Positions 33,974 to 42,211 of a stretch of 64,000 nt of DNA are shown piece after piece. Source of the DNA: Actinacidiphila sp. DG2A-62 (GTDB taxonomy: Bacteria > Actinomycetota > Actinomycetes > Streptomycetales > Streptomycetaceae); contig NZ_JAYMGI010000002.1 of the NCBI RefSeq assembly GCF_035825295.1, forward strand, positions 2,892,001-2,956,000. The letters run 5' to 3'. The notes under the pieces were generated by a model that saw only the letters and a list, made by a program, of their open reading frames with translations, made no database searches and was not told the DNA's origin. Position 1 is the stretch's first letter. Each line of letters starts with the position of its first letter. The position numbers and the translations under genes were made by a program.

Positions 33974-34753
33974 TCAGATCTCGGCGACCAGGTCCGCGAT
34001 CGAGTCCACGACCCGCGACGGCCGGAACGGGTAGCGGTCGATGTCCGGCACCGCGGTGAGCCCGGTGAGCACCAGGAACGTCTCCATCCCGGACTCCAGC
34101 CCGGCCAGCACGTCGGTGTCCATCCGGTCGCCGATCATCGCGCTGCTCTCGGAGTGCGCGCCGATCACGTTGAGCCCGGCCCGCATCATCAGGGGGTTGG
34201 GCTTGCCGACGAAGTACGGCGCCTTGCCGGTGGCCTTGGTGATCAGCGCGGCCACCGATCCCGCCGCGGGCAGCACGCCCTCCGGCGAGGGGCCGGTCTC
34301 GTCGGGGTTGGTGCAGATGAACCGCGCGCCGCCGTTGATCAGCCGGATCGCCTTGGTCAGCGCCTCGAAGCTGTAGGTGCGGGTCTCGCCGAGCACCACG
34401 TAGTCCGGGTCGTGGTCGGTGAGCACGTAGCCCACGTCGTGCAGCGCGGTGGTCAGGCCCGCCTCGCCGATCACGTACGCGGTGCCGCCGGGGCGCTGGT
34501 CGTCCAGGAACTTCGCGGTCGCCAGCGCGGACGTCCAGATGTTGGCGACCGGCACGTCCAGGCCCATCCGGGTCAGCCGGGCGTGCAGGTCGCGCGGGGT
34601 GTAGATGGAGTTGTTGGTCAGCACCAGGAACGGCTTGCCCGACTCCTTCAGGCCCTTGAGGAACGCGTCGGCCCCCGGGATCGGCGTGCCCTCGTGGATC
34701 AGCACCCCGTCCATGTCGGTGAGCCACGACTCGATCGGCTTGCGTGTCGACAC
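33974..34753 (-). CDS. HAD-IIA family (NagD-like) hydrolase
   Basis: The 259-residue HAD phosphatase has motif I LTDMDGVLIHEG (~11-22, both Asp present), motif II VLTNNS, the IIA cap region (AYVIGEAGLTTALHD), the Lys of motif III in YFVGKPNPLMM, and motif IV MIGDRMDTDVLAG (~203-215). It probably removes phosphate from sugar phosphates or nucleotides. GTG 34753 is chosen over ATG 34786 because AAGGAGA lies 7 bases before it. It is a single gene and cytoplasmic. Confidence 0.93.
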   Translation of the reverse strand: MSTRKPIESWLTDMDGVLIHEGTPIPGADAFLKGLKESGKPFLVLTNNSIYTPRDLHARLTRMGLDVPVANIWTSALATAKFLDDQRPGGTAYVIGEAGLTTALHDVGYVLTDHDPDYVVLGETRTYSFEALTKAIRLINGGARFICTNPDETGPSPEGVLPAAGSVAALITKATGKAPYFVGKPNPLMMRAGLNVIGAHSESSAMIGDRMDTDVLAGLESGMETFLVLTGLTAVPDIDRYPFRPSRVVDSIADLVAEI

Positions 34754-35044
34754 GGTCCGGTCTCCTTGCTGCGCGGTCTGCTGCATGCGGGTGTACGTGG
34801 GTGGCGTGGGTGTACGCGGGCGTCCGCGCCCGGCTTCAGCGTAGCCGGGGCGGGTCGGGGGCCGCGCCGGGCGTCTCGCGGGCTGGGCAGGGCGCGGGCG
34901 GACGGCGGCGGGCGCGGGCTCGGTGGCGACGCGCGGGGGGCCACGCGGGGGGGCCGCGCTCGGCGGACCCGGGCTCGGCGGGCGCGGGCCGGACCCGGAC
35001 CGGACCCGGGTTCGAGCTCGGGCTCGGCGGGCGCGGGCCGCGGC

Positions 35045-36529
35045 TCAGCGGAAGGGGCCGGCGGTGAAGAAGGGCTGAAGCACCAGCAGCGCCGCGCCCT
35101 CCGCGACGGCCCGCGGCGGCGCGACGTCCACGGGCACGCTCCGGCCGCGCTCGGCCAGCACCGCGGCGACCCCCGCGCGGTACGCCCGCGGCGCGGCGCG
35201 GACCCCGCCGCCGCCCAGCACGACCCGGTCGATGTCGAGCAGCGCCACGAGGTTCGCGGCGCCCACGCCCAGCAGCCGGGCCGCGCCCGCGGTGTCGCCG
35301 CGGTCCGCCGCGGCCAGGCACAGCGCCTCCAGGCAGCCGCGGTTGCCGCACTTGCACAGCGGCCCGTCGAGCTGCACCGCCTGGTGCCCGAACTCCCCCG
35401 CGCCGGTCCGTCCGCCCCGGTACACCGCTCCCTCCAGCACCAGCGCCGCGCCGAGCCCCGTGCCGAGGTGCAGGTACGCGAAGGACTCCGCGCGGCCGCG
35501 GTGCCCGGGTGCGTCCGCTGCCTCGGCGGGCGCGTCGACGCCGGAGGCCGCGGGGCCGGGGGCGTCCCGCCGGTCGGGCCCGGCTCCCGCAGGACCGGGG
35601 CCACCAGCCGACCCCCCGGGGTCGCCAGCCGAGGGGCCGCCAGCCGACCGCCCGGGGCCGCCAGCCGAGGGATCGCCCGCCGACCGCCCGGGGCCGCCAG
35701 CCGAGGGGCCGCCAGCCGACCCCCCGGGGTCGCCAACCGAGGGGCCGCCAGCCGACCCCCCGGGGCCGTCCGCCGAGGGGTCTCCCGCCGACCCCCCGGG
35801 GCCGTCCGCCGAGGGATCGCCCGCCGACCGTCCGGGGCCGCGCGCGGGCTCGTCCGTACCGCCCGGCGGACGCCGCGCGTCGGACGCCGGCCGCTCCGGG
35901 TCCGCCGGCGCGGCCAGCAGCGCGAGCGCCGCCGCGTTCGTGTTCTTGTCGACGGCGACCGGCAGGCCGAGGCGGCGGGTGAGTTCGGCGCGCAGCGGGC
36001 AGCCCTGCCAGTGCGGGAAGCCGGTGACGCGGTGCAGCACACCGGTGCGGTGGTCCAGCGGCCCGCGAACGCCGACGCCCGCGCCCAGCACCGGGCCGGG
36101 GGCGAGCGCGGCGGCCTCGCGTATGCCGTCGGCGATCGCCGCGAGCGCCTCGTCGACCGGGCGGCCGAGGTCCAGCGGCACGGCGAGGTCGGCCACCGGC
36201 CGGCCCGCCAGGTCGCTGACCACCGCGGTGAGCCGTACGCCGTCCAAATGCGCGCCGACCGCGTACCGCGCCCCGGCCGCCAGCCGCAGCCCGGCGCGCG
36301 GCTTGCCGCCGGTCGGGGCCCGGTGACCGGAGTCCTCGACCAGGCCCTCGGCGCGCAGCCGCGCGGTGATCTTGCTGATCGCCTGCGGGGTCAGGCCGGT
36401 GCGCTCGGCGAGGCCGGCCCGGCTGAGCCCGCCGCCGGCGCGGGCCGCGGCGCGCAGCAGGTCGAGCACGAGGGCGGCGTTGTGGTCGCGCAGTGCGGGC
36501 AGGTTCGCCCCGGAGGCTGACGGGTGCAC
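35045..36529 (-). CDS. ROK family transcriptional regulator/sugar kinase-like protein with repetitive insert
   Basis: The 494-residue product has an N-terminal winged helix (LSRAGLAERTGLTPQAISKI, ~35-60) and an ROK domain with the zinc motif GHQAVQLDGPLCKCGNRGCLE. Between VDKNTNAAALALL and SFAYLHLGTGLGAALV about 110 residues are inserted, mostly 12-residue repeats of SAGDPSADGPGG type. Family members normally join these segments with about ten residues. GTG 36529 begins a normal N-terminus, but no strong ribosome site is visible. It is divergent from a Gfo/Idh oxidoreductase, with a palindrome between, and probably represses it in response to a sugar. Confidence 0.85.
   Translation of the reverse strand: MHPSASGANLPALRDHNAALVLDLLRAAARAGGGLSRAGLAERTGLTPQAISKITARLRAEGLVEDSGHRAPTGGKPRAGLRLAAGARYAVGAHLDGVRLTAVVSDLAGRPVADLAVPLDLGRPVDEALAAIADGIREAAALAPGPVLGAGVGVRGPLDHRTGVLHRVTGFPHWQGCPLRAELTRRLGLPVAVDKNTNAAALALLAAPADPERPASDARRPPGGTDEPARGPGRSAGDPSADGPGGSAGDPSADGPGGSAGGPSVGDPGGSAGGPSAGGPGRSAGDPSAGGPGRSAGGPSAGDPGGSAGGPGPAGAGPDRRDAPGPAASGVDAPAEAADAPGHRGRAESFAYLHLGTGLGAALVLEGAVYRGGRTGAGEFGHQAVQLDGPLCKCGNRGCLEALCLAAADRGDTAGAARLLGVGAANLVALLDIDRVVLGGGGVRAAPRAYRAGVAAVLAERGRSVPVDVAPPRAVAEGAALLVLQPFFTAGPFR
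35611..35830. repeat. 36-bp tandem repeats inside the ROK gene
   Basis: About six in-frame 36-bp units (GACCCCCCGGGGTCGCCAGC type start) encode 12-residue Gly/Pro/Ser/Ala repeats. Units vary by single bases. Confidence 0.8.
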
Positions 36530-36559
36530 GGTGCCATTGTGCCGCGCGCTTGCGCTTCG

Positions 36560-36572
36560 GCAACGCTGTTGC
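36560..36572. promoter_or_regulatory. candidate ROK operator
   Basis: GCAAC-GCT-GTTGC is an inverted repeat in the 56-bp gap between the divergent ROK and Gfo/Idh starts, 31 bp from the ROK start codon. ROK repressors bind such AT-containing palindromes; the assignment is inference. Confidence 0.5.
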
Positions 36573-36585
36573 AAAAGTGGTCGGC

Positions 36586-37807
36586 ATGAGTTCTGCCCAG
36601 ACCCCCGGCGGCCGGCGCCGCCCCCGCCGCCTCCGCCGCCCCGGACGGCGCACGGGACCAGCACCCCGGTTCCGTACCGGGCCGGCGCCCGGAGGACGCG
36701 CCCGCGTCCGGACCGGGCACCCGGCCGGAACCCCGGCCGGAAGCCCGACCGGACCCCGCGCCGCTGCGCGTCGCGCTGGTCGGATACGGACCGGCCGGGT
36801 CGTTCTTCCACGCGCCGCTGATCGCCGCCACGCCCGGCCTGGAACTGGACACCGTCGTCACCCGCAGCCCCGAGCGCCGCGCGCACGCCCGCGCCGAGCA
36901 CCCGGGCGCGGCCTTCGCCGACTCCGCCGACGAGCTGTGGGCCCGCGCCGGCGACCTCGACCTGGTGGTGCTCGCCTCCCCCAACCGCACCCACGTGCCG
37001 CTGGCCACCGCCGCGCTGGAGGCCGGCCTGCCGGTCGTCGTGGACAAGCCGCTGGCCGGCACCGCCGCGCAGGCCCGCGCGCTCGCCGCGCTCGCCGACG
37101 CGCGCGGCCTGATGCTGAGCGTCTTCCACAACCGCCGCTGGGACAGCGACTTCCTCACCCTGCGCGCGCTGCTGGAGCAGGGCGGCATCGGCGAGCCGTA
37201 CCGCTTCGAGTCCCGCTTCGAGCGCTGGCGGCCGCGGCTCAAGGGCGGCTGGCGCGAGTCGGGCGACCCGGCCGACATCGGCGGGCTGCTCTACGACCTC
37301 GGCAGCCACCTCGTCGACCAGGCGCTCGCCCTGTTCGGCCCGGCCCGCCGGGTCTACGCCGAGGCCGACGCGCGCCGGGCCGGCACCACCGCGGACGACG
37401 ACTCGTTCATCGCGATCACCCACGCCTCGGGCGTCCGCTCGCACCTGTGGATGAGCGCCACCGCCGCGCGCCTCGGCCCGCGGCTGCGCATACTCGGCAG
37501 CGAGGGCGGTTTCGTCACCTACGGGCTCGACCCGCAGGAGGCGGCGCTGCGCGAGGGCCTGCGGCCCGGCGAGGGCACGGCCTGGGGCGCCGAGCCGGAG
37601 CCGGCGTGGGGCACGCTCGGCACGGACGGCTCGGCCCGCCCGGTGCCGTCGGTCCCCGGCGACTACCCCGCCTTCTACGCGGCCGTCGTCGCGGCCCTGC
37701 GCGACGGCGCCCCGCCCCCGGTCACCGCGCTGGAGGCGGCGGCGGCCCTGGAGGTCATCGAAGCGGCGCGCCGCTCGGCGCACGAGGGAAGGGTGGTGGA
37801 GCTGTGA
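36586..37807 (+). CDS. Gfo/Idh/MocA family oxidoreductase, apparent frameshift near the start
   Basis: This is a NAD(P)-dependent sugar or polyol dehydrogenase. The coding frame holds the Rossmann motif VALVGYGPAGSFFHAPL at 36767 onward, VVLASPNRTHVPLA, VVVDKPLAGT (conserved Lys-Pro) and DIGGLLYDLGSHLVDQAL. That frame has no usable ATG or GTG before 36965, which would cut off the nucleotide-binding site. ATG 36586 (MSSAQTP, typical N-terminus) is one base out of frame; skipping one base in the C-run at 36602-36606 joins it to an Ala/Pro-rich leader and the full domain. It is coupled to the downstream UPF0303 gene. Confidence 0.8.
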
Positions 37808-38310
37808 GCACGCGGGACGCGCGCGGCGGCGACGGGCTGCTGGAGGAACTCGCCGCGCAGGAGGAGGCGCTGGTCCTCCCGCGCTTCACCCACGACGACG
37901 CGTGGCGGCTGGGCTCCCTGCTGGTGGGCCTGGCCCGCGAGCGCCGGGCCGCGGTCACCGTCGACATCCGCCGCGGCGGCCAGCGGCTCTTCCACTACGC
38001 GCTGGAGGGCACCACCCCCGACAACGACGCGTGGCTGGAGCGCAAGGCCCGGGTGGTCGAGCGCTACGCCGCCAGCTCCCTGCGGGTCGGCGAACGGTTC
38101 CGGTCCAGGGGCACGACCTTCGAGGAGTCCTCCCGGCTCGACCCGGACCGGTACGCCGCACACGGCGGCGCCTTCCCGCTGCGGGTCACCGGCGCGGGCG
38201 TGATCGGCGTGGTCGGCGTCTCCGGCCTGCCGCAGGCGGAGGACCACGCGCTGGTGGTGGACGGACTCACCGCGTTCCTGGAGGAGTTGCGGACGTCCTG
38301 GACGGCGTGA
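37804..38310 (+). CDS. UPF0303/heme-degrading-domain protein
   Basis: The 168-residue cytoplasmic protein is of the UPF0303 (HbpS/GlcG-like) family, with VTVDIRRGGQRLFHYALEGT, KARVVERYAASSLRVG and GVIGVVGVSGLPQAEDHALV. Related proteins bind heme or cobalamin; the catalytic role is unproven. GTG 37804 overlaps the stop of the Gfo/Idh gene (GTGA), so the two are translated together, a pairing I recall from other Streptomyces. Confidence 0.9.
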   Translation: MSTRDARGGDGLLEELAAQEEALVLPRFTHDDAWRLGSLLVGLARERRAAVTVDIRRGGQRLFHYALEGTTPDNDAWLERKARVVERYAASSLRVGERFRSRGTTFEESSRLDPDRYAAHGGAFPLRVTGAGVIGVVGVSGLPQAEDHALVVDGLTAFLEELRTSWTA

Positions 38311-38324
38311 GGGCGCGACGGCGG

Positions 38325-38666
38325 TCACAGATACAACCCCGTGGAGTCGTCCGTGCCCTGGAGCCGCTCGGCGGCCACCGCGTGCAGGTCGCGCTCGCGC
38401 ATCAGCACGTACGCGACCCCGCGGACCTCGACCTCCGCGCGGTCCTCGGGGTCGTACAGCACCCGGTCGCCGACCTCGACGGTGCGCACGTTCTGGCCGA
38501 TCGCGACGACTTCCGCCCAGGCCAGCCGCTTGCCGACGGCCGCCGTGGCCGGGATGAGGATGCCGCCGCCGCTGCGGCGCTCGCCTTCGGTTCTGTCCTG
38601 CCGGACCAGCACCCGGTCGTGCAGCATGCGGATCGGCAGCTTGTCGTGTTCACTGTTCGAGCTCAC
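38325..38666 (-). CDS. GroES-like co-chaperone
   Basis: The 113-residue product is a Cpn10-fold protein: IRMLHDRVLVRQDR, GGGILIPATA, AEVVAIGQNVRTVEVGDRVLY and VRGVAYVLMRERD follow the GroES order. It is not next to groEL and is more diverged than the housekeeping GroES, so its partner is uncertain. GTG 38666 was chosen for length; no clear ribosome site is seen, and a start nearer the MLHDRV segment is possible. It lies just downstream of the DUF3618 gene on the same strand, with an 11-bp gap. Confidence 0.85.
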   Translation of the reverse strand: MSSNSEHDKLPIRMLHDRVLVRQDRTEGERRSGGGILIPATAAVGKRLAWAEVVAIGQNVRTVEVGDRVLYDPEDRAEVEVRGVAYVLMRERDLHAVAAERLQGTDDSTGLYL

Positions 38667-38676
38667 GACGACGACG

Positions 38677-39003
38677 TTACCGGCGGCGGCGCCGCACCGA
38701 GAGGCCGACCACCGTACCGACGACCACGGCCGCGGCGACCGCCGCCGGGACGATGCGGTCCGGCCGCGGCCGGCCCTTCTCGTCCACGAACTGCGCGCGG
38801 GCGCTGCTGATCGCGCGGTTCGCCGCGGCGTAGGCCTGGCCGACCGTGCGGTCCAGCGCCGACACCGCCTTGGCCTTGGTGTCCCGCGCGATCGTCGCCG
38901 GGTGCACCCGTACCGCGATCTCGTCGAGCGTCGCCGCGAGATCCTCGCGCCTGCGGGCAATCTCCGCCTCGATCTGGGCGGGCGTCCTGGCACCTTCGGG
39001 CAC
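38677..39003 (-). CDS. DUF3618 domain protein with C-terminal membrane anchor
   Basis: The 108-residue protein has an amphipathic DUF3618 region (ARTPAQIEAEIARRREDLAA, residues ~5-50) and a single C-terminal transmembrane helix (VPAAVAAAVVVGTVVGLSV) with a basic RRRRR end. GTG 39003 is supported by GGAGGC 6 bases upstream. The domain is widespread in actinobacteria next to phage-holin-like membrane proteins. Its function is unknown; probably a small membrane-associated structural protein. Confidence 0.88.
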   Translation of the reverse strand: MPEGARTPAQIEAEIARRREDLAATLDEIAVRVHPATIARDTKAKAVSALDRTVGQAYAAANRAISSARAQFVDEKGRPRPDRIVPAAVAAAVVVGTVVGLSVRRRRR

Positions 39004-39112
39004 CGCACTGCCTCCATCGGCTCGTCGAACGATTCGGTAGCGTTCGGACAGTCTCTCAGCATGACGGGGTGCACGCCTCGTCGGCACCCCGTTCCTTGCC
39101 CTAGGAGCTTGC

Positions 39113-39580
39113 ATGTCCGAGCGCCTCGCCCCCGGCGACACCGCACCCGACTTCACCCTGCCGGACGCCGACGGCAAGCCCGTCGCGCTGGCCGACCACC
39201 GCGGCCGCAAGACCATCGTGTACTTCTACCCGGCCGCGCTGACGCCCGGCTGCACCAAGCAGGCGTGCGACTTCACCGACAACCTCGACGTGCTGGCCGC
39301 CGCCGGCTACGACGTGATCGGGGTGTCGCCGGACAAGCCGGAGAAGCTGGCGAAGTTCCGCGAGAAGGAGTCCCTGAAGGTCACCCTGGTCTCCGACCCG
39401 GACAAGTCCGTGCTGACCGCCTACGGCGCGTACGGCGAGAAGACGATGTACGGCAAGACGGTGACCGGCGTGATCCGCTCCACCGTCGTCGTCGACGAGA
39501 CCGGCCACGTGGCCCACGCCTTCTACAACGTCCGCGCCACCGGCCACGTCGCCAAACTCCTCCGCGACCTCGCCGTCTGA
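39113..39580 (+). CDS. bcp: thioredoxin-dependent thiol peroxidase Bcp
   Basis: The 155-residue cytoplasmic peroxiredoxin reduces H2O2 and organic peroxides with thioredoxin. It has [18 protein letters not shown] and the active site [11 protein letters not shown], with peroxidatic C47 and the nearby resolving C52 typical of the atypical two-Cys Bcp group. Length matches the family. ATG 39113 lies 109 bp from the divergent DUF3618 gene. Confidence 0.95.
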   Translation: MSERLAPGDTAPDFTLPDADGKPVALADHRGRKTIVYFYPAALTPGCTKQACDFTDNLDVLAAAGYDVIGVSPDKPEKLAKFREKESLKVTLVSDPDKSVLTAYGAYGEKTMYGKTVTGVIRSTVVVDETGHVAHAFYNVRATGHVAKLLRDLAV

Positions 39581-39664
39581 CCCCGCCCGTGCCCTCGGGC
39601 CGCGCCCGTCGTTGACCGTTCGAACGCATCGAACGGATGTGTCGTACGGGAAGGGCGGGAGCCG

Positions 39665-40519
39665 ATGGCGGGGGCGGGGAGCGCGCGCCGCAGGTACTCG
39701 GACGACGAACTGGCCGCGGCCGTCGCCGCGTCGACGTGCCTGCGCGAGGTCGCCGTCGCCCTCGGCGCGGAGCCGGCCAGCGGCACGCTGTCGCATCTGT
39801 CGCGACGGATCGACGCCGCGCGGATCGACCGAAGCCACTTCCCGGCCCGGCGACGGCAGCCGCCGCTGCCGTCCTTCGGCGAGGCGGAGCTTGCTTCCGC
39901 CGCCGCCCGCGCCACCAGCATCCGGGGCGTGGCGCGGGCGCTGGGCGTGCCGGACGACGGCCGCGCCCGGGCGGCACTCGGCCGGATGCTGCGGGCGCAC
40001 GGCACGGACACCTCCCACTTCGGCGGCGTGCGCCGCGACGTCCCCGACGCGCGCCTGCGGCAGGCCGTGGCGGCGTCGACCGGCTACGCCGCGGTGGCCC
40101 GGGCACTCGGCCTCGAAGCGGGATACGCCACGCACCGGTGGCTGCGCCGGCAGGTGTCGCGGCTGGGGCTGGACACCGCGCACTTCGTCCGGCGTCCGTG
40201 GGCCGCGGCCCGGCCGCCCCGGAGCCGCGCGAGCGCGGAAGGGGTCCTGGTGGTGCTGCCCGCGGGTTCCGCGCGGACGAACCGCGCACGCCTCCACCGG
40301 GCGCTCCAGGAGATCGGCGTACCGCACCGCTGTGCGGAGTGCGGCAACAGCGGGCAGTGGCGGGGGCGGCCGATCACGCTCCAGATCGACCACGCGAACG
40401 GCGACTGGCGCGACAACCGGGCCGCCAACCTCCGCTACCTGTGCCCGAACTGCCATGCCGTCACCGAGACCTGGGGGCGGGGAGGGCGGCGGGCGGCGCG
40501 GGAAGCGGACGGACCGTGA
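39665..40519 (+). CDS. HNH nuclease-like protein with three helical repeats
   Basis: The 284-residue product has three tandem ~50-residue repeats (about 10-62, 65-120, 122-172), each with an ALG turn and ending in a S/A-H-F signature (IDRSHF, TDTSHF, LDTAHF), which look like helix-turn-helix DNA-binding units. The C-terminus (~205-275) is an HNH motif: CAECGN, LQIDHANGDWRDNRAANL and YLCPNCHAV, with both CxxC pairs and the His/Asn core intact. ATG 39665 follows a GGGAG-type site. It may be a sequence-specific endonuclease. The gene ends 45 bp before tRNA-Leu. No methylase or phage gene is near. Confidence 0.82.
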   Translation: MAGAGSARRRYSDDELAAAVAASTCLREVAVALGAEPASGTLSHLSRRIDAARIDRSHFPARRRQPPLPSFGEAELASAAARATSIRGVARALGVPDDGRARAALGRMLRAHGTDTSHFGGVRRDVPDARLRQAVAASTGYAAVARALGLEAGYATHRWLRRQVSRLGLDTAHFVRRPWAAARPPRSRASAEGVLVVLPAGSARTNRARLHRALQEIGVPHRCAECGNSGQWRGRPITLQIDHANGDWRDNRAANLRYLCPNCHAVTETWGRGGRRAAREADGP

Positions 40520-40564
40520 ACGGTGTATCGCGTGCCGTACCGCATGGCTACCATGGTGGGACGA

Positions 40565-40650
40565 GCGGCCGTGTCGAAATCAGGCAGCCGAGCTGGGTTT
40601 AGGTCCCAGTGGGGTAACCCCCCGTGTGGGTTCGAATCCCACCGGCCGCA
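40565..40650 (+). tRNA. tRNA-Leu(TAG)
   Basis: The 86-nt class II tRNA has acceptor GCGGCCG/CGGCCGC with A73, anticodon stem CTGGG/CCCAG around loop TTTAGGT (anticodon TAG), a long variable arm (TGGGGTAACCCCCC) and T-loop GGTTCGAATCC. CCA is not encoded. Confidence 0.96.
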
Positions 40651-40657
40651 CATGGTG

Positions 40658-40687
40658 GGCCCGTCCCCGGGTGGGGGCGGGCCTTTT
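40658..40687 (+). terminator. terminator of tRNA-Leu
   Basis: GGCCCG-T-CCCC pairs with GGGG-CGGGCC across a short loop and is followed by TTTT (40684-40687), a classical intrinsic terminator 8 bases after the tRNA. Confidence 0.85.
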
Positions 40688-40737
40688 CGCGTGCCCGGGC
40701 CGGGGCCCGGACGACATCGGCGCCGCGTTTTTGTCGG

Positions 40738-41358
40738 TCAGGCCAGGAGTTCGGTGATGTGGGGGGTGAGGGCGCGGAAGGCCTTGCCGCGGTGGCTGAT
40801 GGAGTTCTTCTCCTCGGGGGTCAGCTCGGCACAGGTGCGGCCGCGGAAGGCGTCGGGGCCCTCGTCGGGTTCGAGGATCGGGTCGTAGCCGAAGCCGCCG
40901 GTGCCGGCGGGGGTGTGGCGGAGGGTTCCGGTGAGGCGGCCCTCGGTGACGCGGGTGGCGCCGCCGGGCAGCGCGAGGGCGGCGGCGCAGGCGAAGTGGG
41001 CGCCGCGGTGCGGGTGGTCGATGTCGCCGAGCTGGGCGAGCAGCAGGTCGAGGTTGGCGAGGTCGTCGCCGTGCTTGCCGGCCCAGCGCGCGGAGAAGAT
41101 GCCGGGGGCGCCGCCGAGGACGTCGACGCAGAGCCCCGAGTCGTCGGCGACCGCGGGCAGGCCGGTGGCGTCGGCGAGCGCGCGGGCCTTGAGCAGCGCG
41201 TTCTCGGCGAAGGTGACGCCGGTCTCCTTGACGTCGGGGATCTCGGGGTAGGCGTCGGCGCCGACGAGTTCGACGTCGAGCCCGGCGGCGCCGAGGATCG
41301 CGCGCAGTTCTCCGACCTTGTGGGCGTTGCGGGTGGCGAGGACGAGGCGGGTGGTCAT
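40738..41358 (-). CDS. rdgB: RdgB/HAM1 family non-canonical purine NTP pyrophosphatase
   Basis: The 206-residue house-cleaning enzyme hydrolyses XTP, dITP and ITP to monophosphates. It starts LVLATRNAHKVGELRAIL (SHR-type triphosphate-binding segment) and has FAENALLKARALADATGLP, ADDSGLCVDVLGGAPGIFSA, GGFGYDPIL and the C-terminal SHRGKAFRAL, all family signatures. ATG 41358 fits. In M. tuberculosis rdgB follows rph; here they are 10 kb apart but in the same block. Confidence 0.96.
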   Translation of the reverse strand: MTTRLVLATRNAHKVGELRAILGAAGLDVELVGADAYPEIPDVKETGVTFAENALLKARALADATGLPAVADDSGLCVDVLGGAPGIFSARWAGKHGDDLANLDLLLAQLGDIDHPHRGAHFACAAALALPGGATRVTEGRLTGTLRHTPAGTGGFGYDPILEPDEGPDAFRGRTCAELTPEEKNSISHRGKAFRALTPHITELLA

Positions 41359-41516
41359 GCGCCGATTATCCCGGTGGGCGGGGGCGGGTCCGCGGCGCGG
41401 TGGGCGGGGGCGCGCGTTCCGGCCCGGCGGGCGCGCGTTCCGGCGCGGTGGGGGTACGGGGAGCGGGCGGTGCTCCGCCGGCGGACCCGCGCGGCCGGCC
41501 GGCGGACCGGGTCGGC

Positions 41517-42059
41517 TCAGCCCCCGGCGCACACGTCGGTGAAGTGCCCGGCGGCCGACGCGACCGGCTTCAGGTCGGGGGTGCGGCCGTCCGCCGCCTG
41601 GTCGCGTGCCGCGCGCACGGAGTCCGACAGCCGGGTGACCGCTTTCTTCGTGTCGCCGTCCCCGTCCCCGCCGCCGTCGCGCTTGCCGATCCGGTCCAGG
41701 TCGTCTTGGAGCCGGTCGAGCGCGTCGACGGTGTCGTGGCGGCGCTCGGCCTCGGAGACCTGGCCGATGTTGGTGGCGGTGCTCTGCAGGTCCTGGACGT
41801 CTCCGGCGATGGTCGCGGCGGTCTTGGCGCAGTCCCAGGCGCGGGCGGCGGCGCCGTCGCAGGCGGTCGCGCCGACCGCGAGGACGAGGGCGGCGAGCAC
41901 GGCCGCGGCGGCGGTCGCCGCAGGCCCGCGGGCCGGTCGGGCCCCGCGCGCGCCGGTACGGCGGCCGGCCCGCACCCCGGTGTCCCGGCCGCGGGCCGCG
42001 GGTCCGGCGGCGTGGACGGCGCCGCGTGCCGCGGGTCCGGTCTTCCGGCGACGCTTCAC
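41517..42059 (-). CDS. exported small protein, unknown function
   Basis: The 180-residue product has a long basic N-region (KRRRKTGPAARGAV) and a hydrophobic signal core (AATAAAAVLAALVLAVGATA) ending at a Cys that could be lipidated, although the lipobox is poor. The mature part (~75-180) is helical and polar (AATIAGDVQDLQSTATNIGQ, VDALDRLQDDLDRIGK) with two further cysteines. GTG 42059 is the likely start; the frame remains open upstream without coding character. Probably a secreted or membrane-tethered helical protein. Confidence 0.72.
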   Translation of the reverse strand: MKRRRKTGPAARGAVHAAGPAARGRDTGVRAGRRTGARGARPARGPAATAAAAVLAALVLAVGATACDGAAARAWDCAKTAATIAGDVQDLQSTATNIGQVSEAERRHDTVDALDRLQDDLDRIGKRDGGGDGDGDTKKAVTRLSDSVRAARDQAADGRTPDLKPVASAAGHFTDVCAGG

Positions 42060-42211
42060 TGGCGGTGCCCCCTTCGCCCCCCGCGCGACCCCGCGCCCCG
42101 CGGCTACCCCTGAACACGCGGTACGCGCCCGGAGGGTTGCTCGCCGCGGGCCGGCGCGTCCCGCGCCCCGAGTGCGCGGCCGGCTCCGCGGGACCCGCCG
42201 CCCCCCTGCGG

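Noticed and set aside
35611..35830. CRISPR-like or zinc-finger-like array in the ROK gene
   Set aside because: The repeats are in frame, have no spacers and no Cys/His pattern, so they are a coding expansion.
32786..36520. Very long plus-strand frame (1,244 codons) across the sortase, HAD and ROK loci
   Set aside because: It lies opposite four genes with clear families and consists of Arg/Gly/Ala-rich sequence without domains. Long antisense frames are expected at this GC content.
40523..40888. Frames running through tRNA-Leu
   Set aside because: They overlap a complete tRNA and the rdgB gene and have no support.
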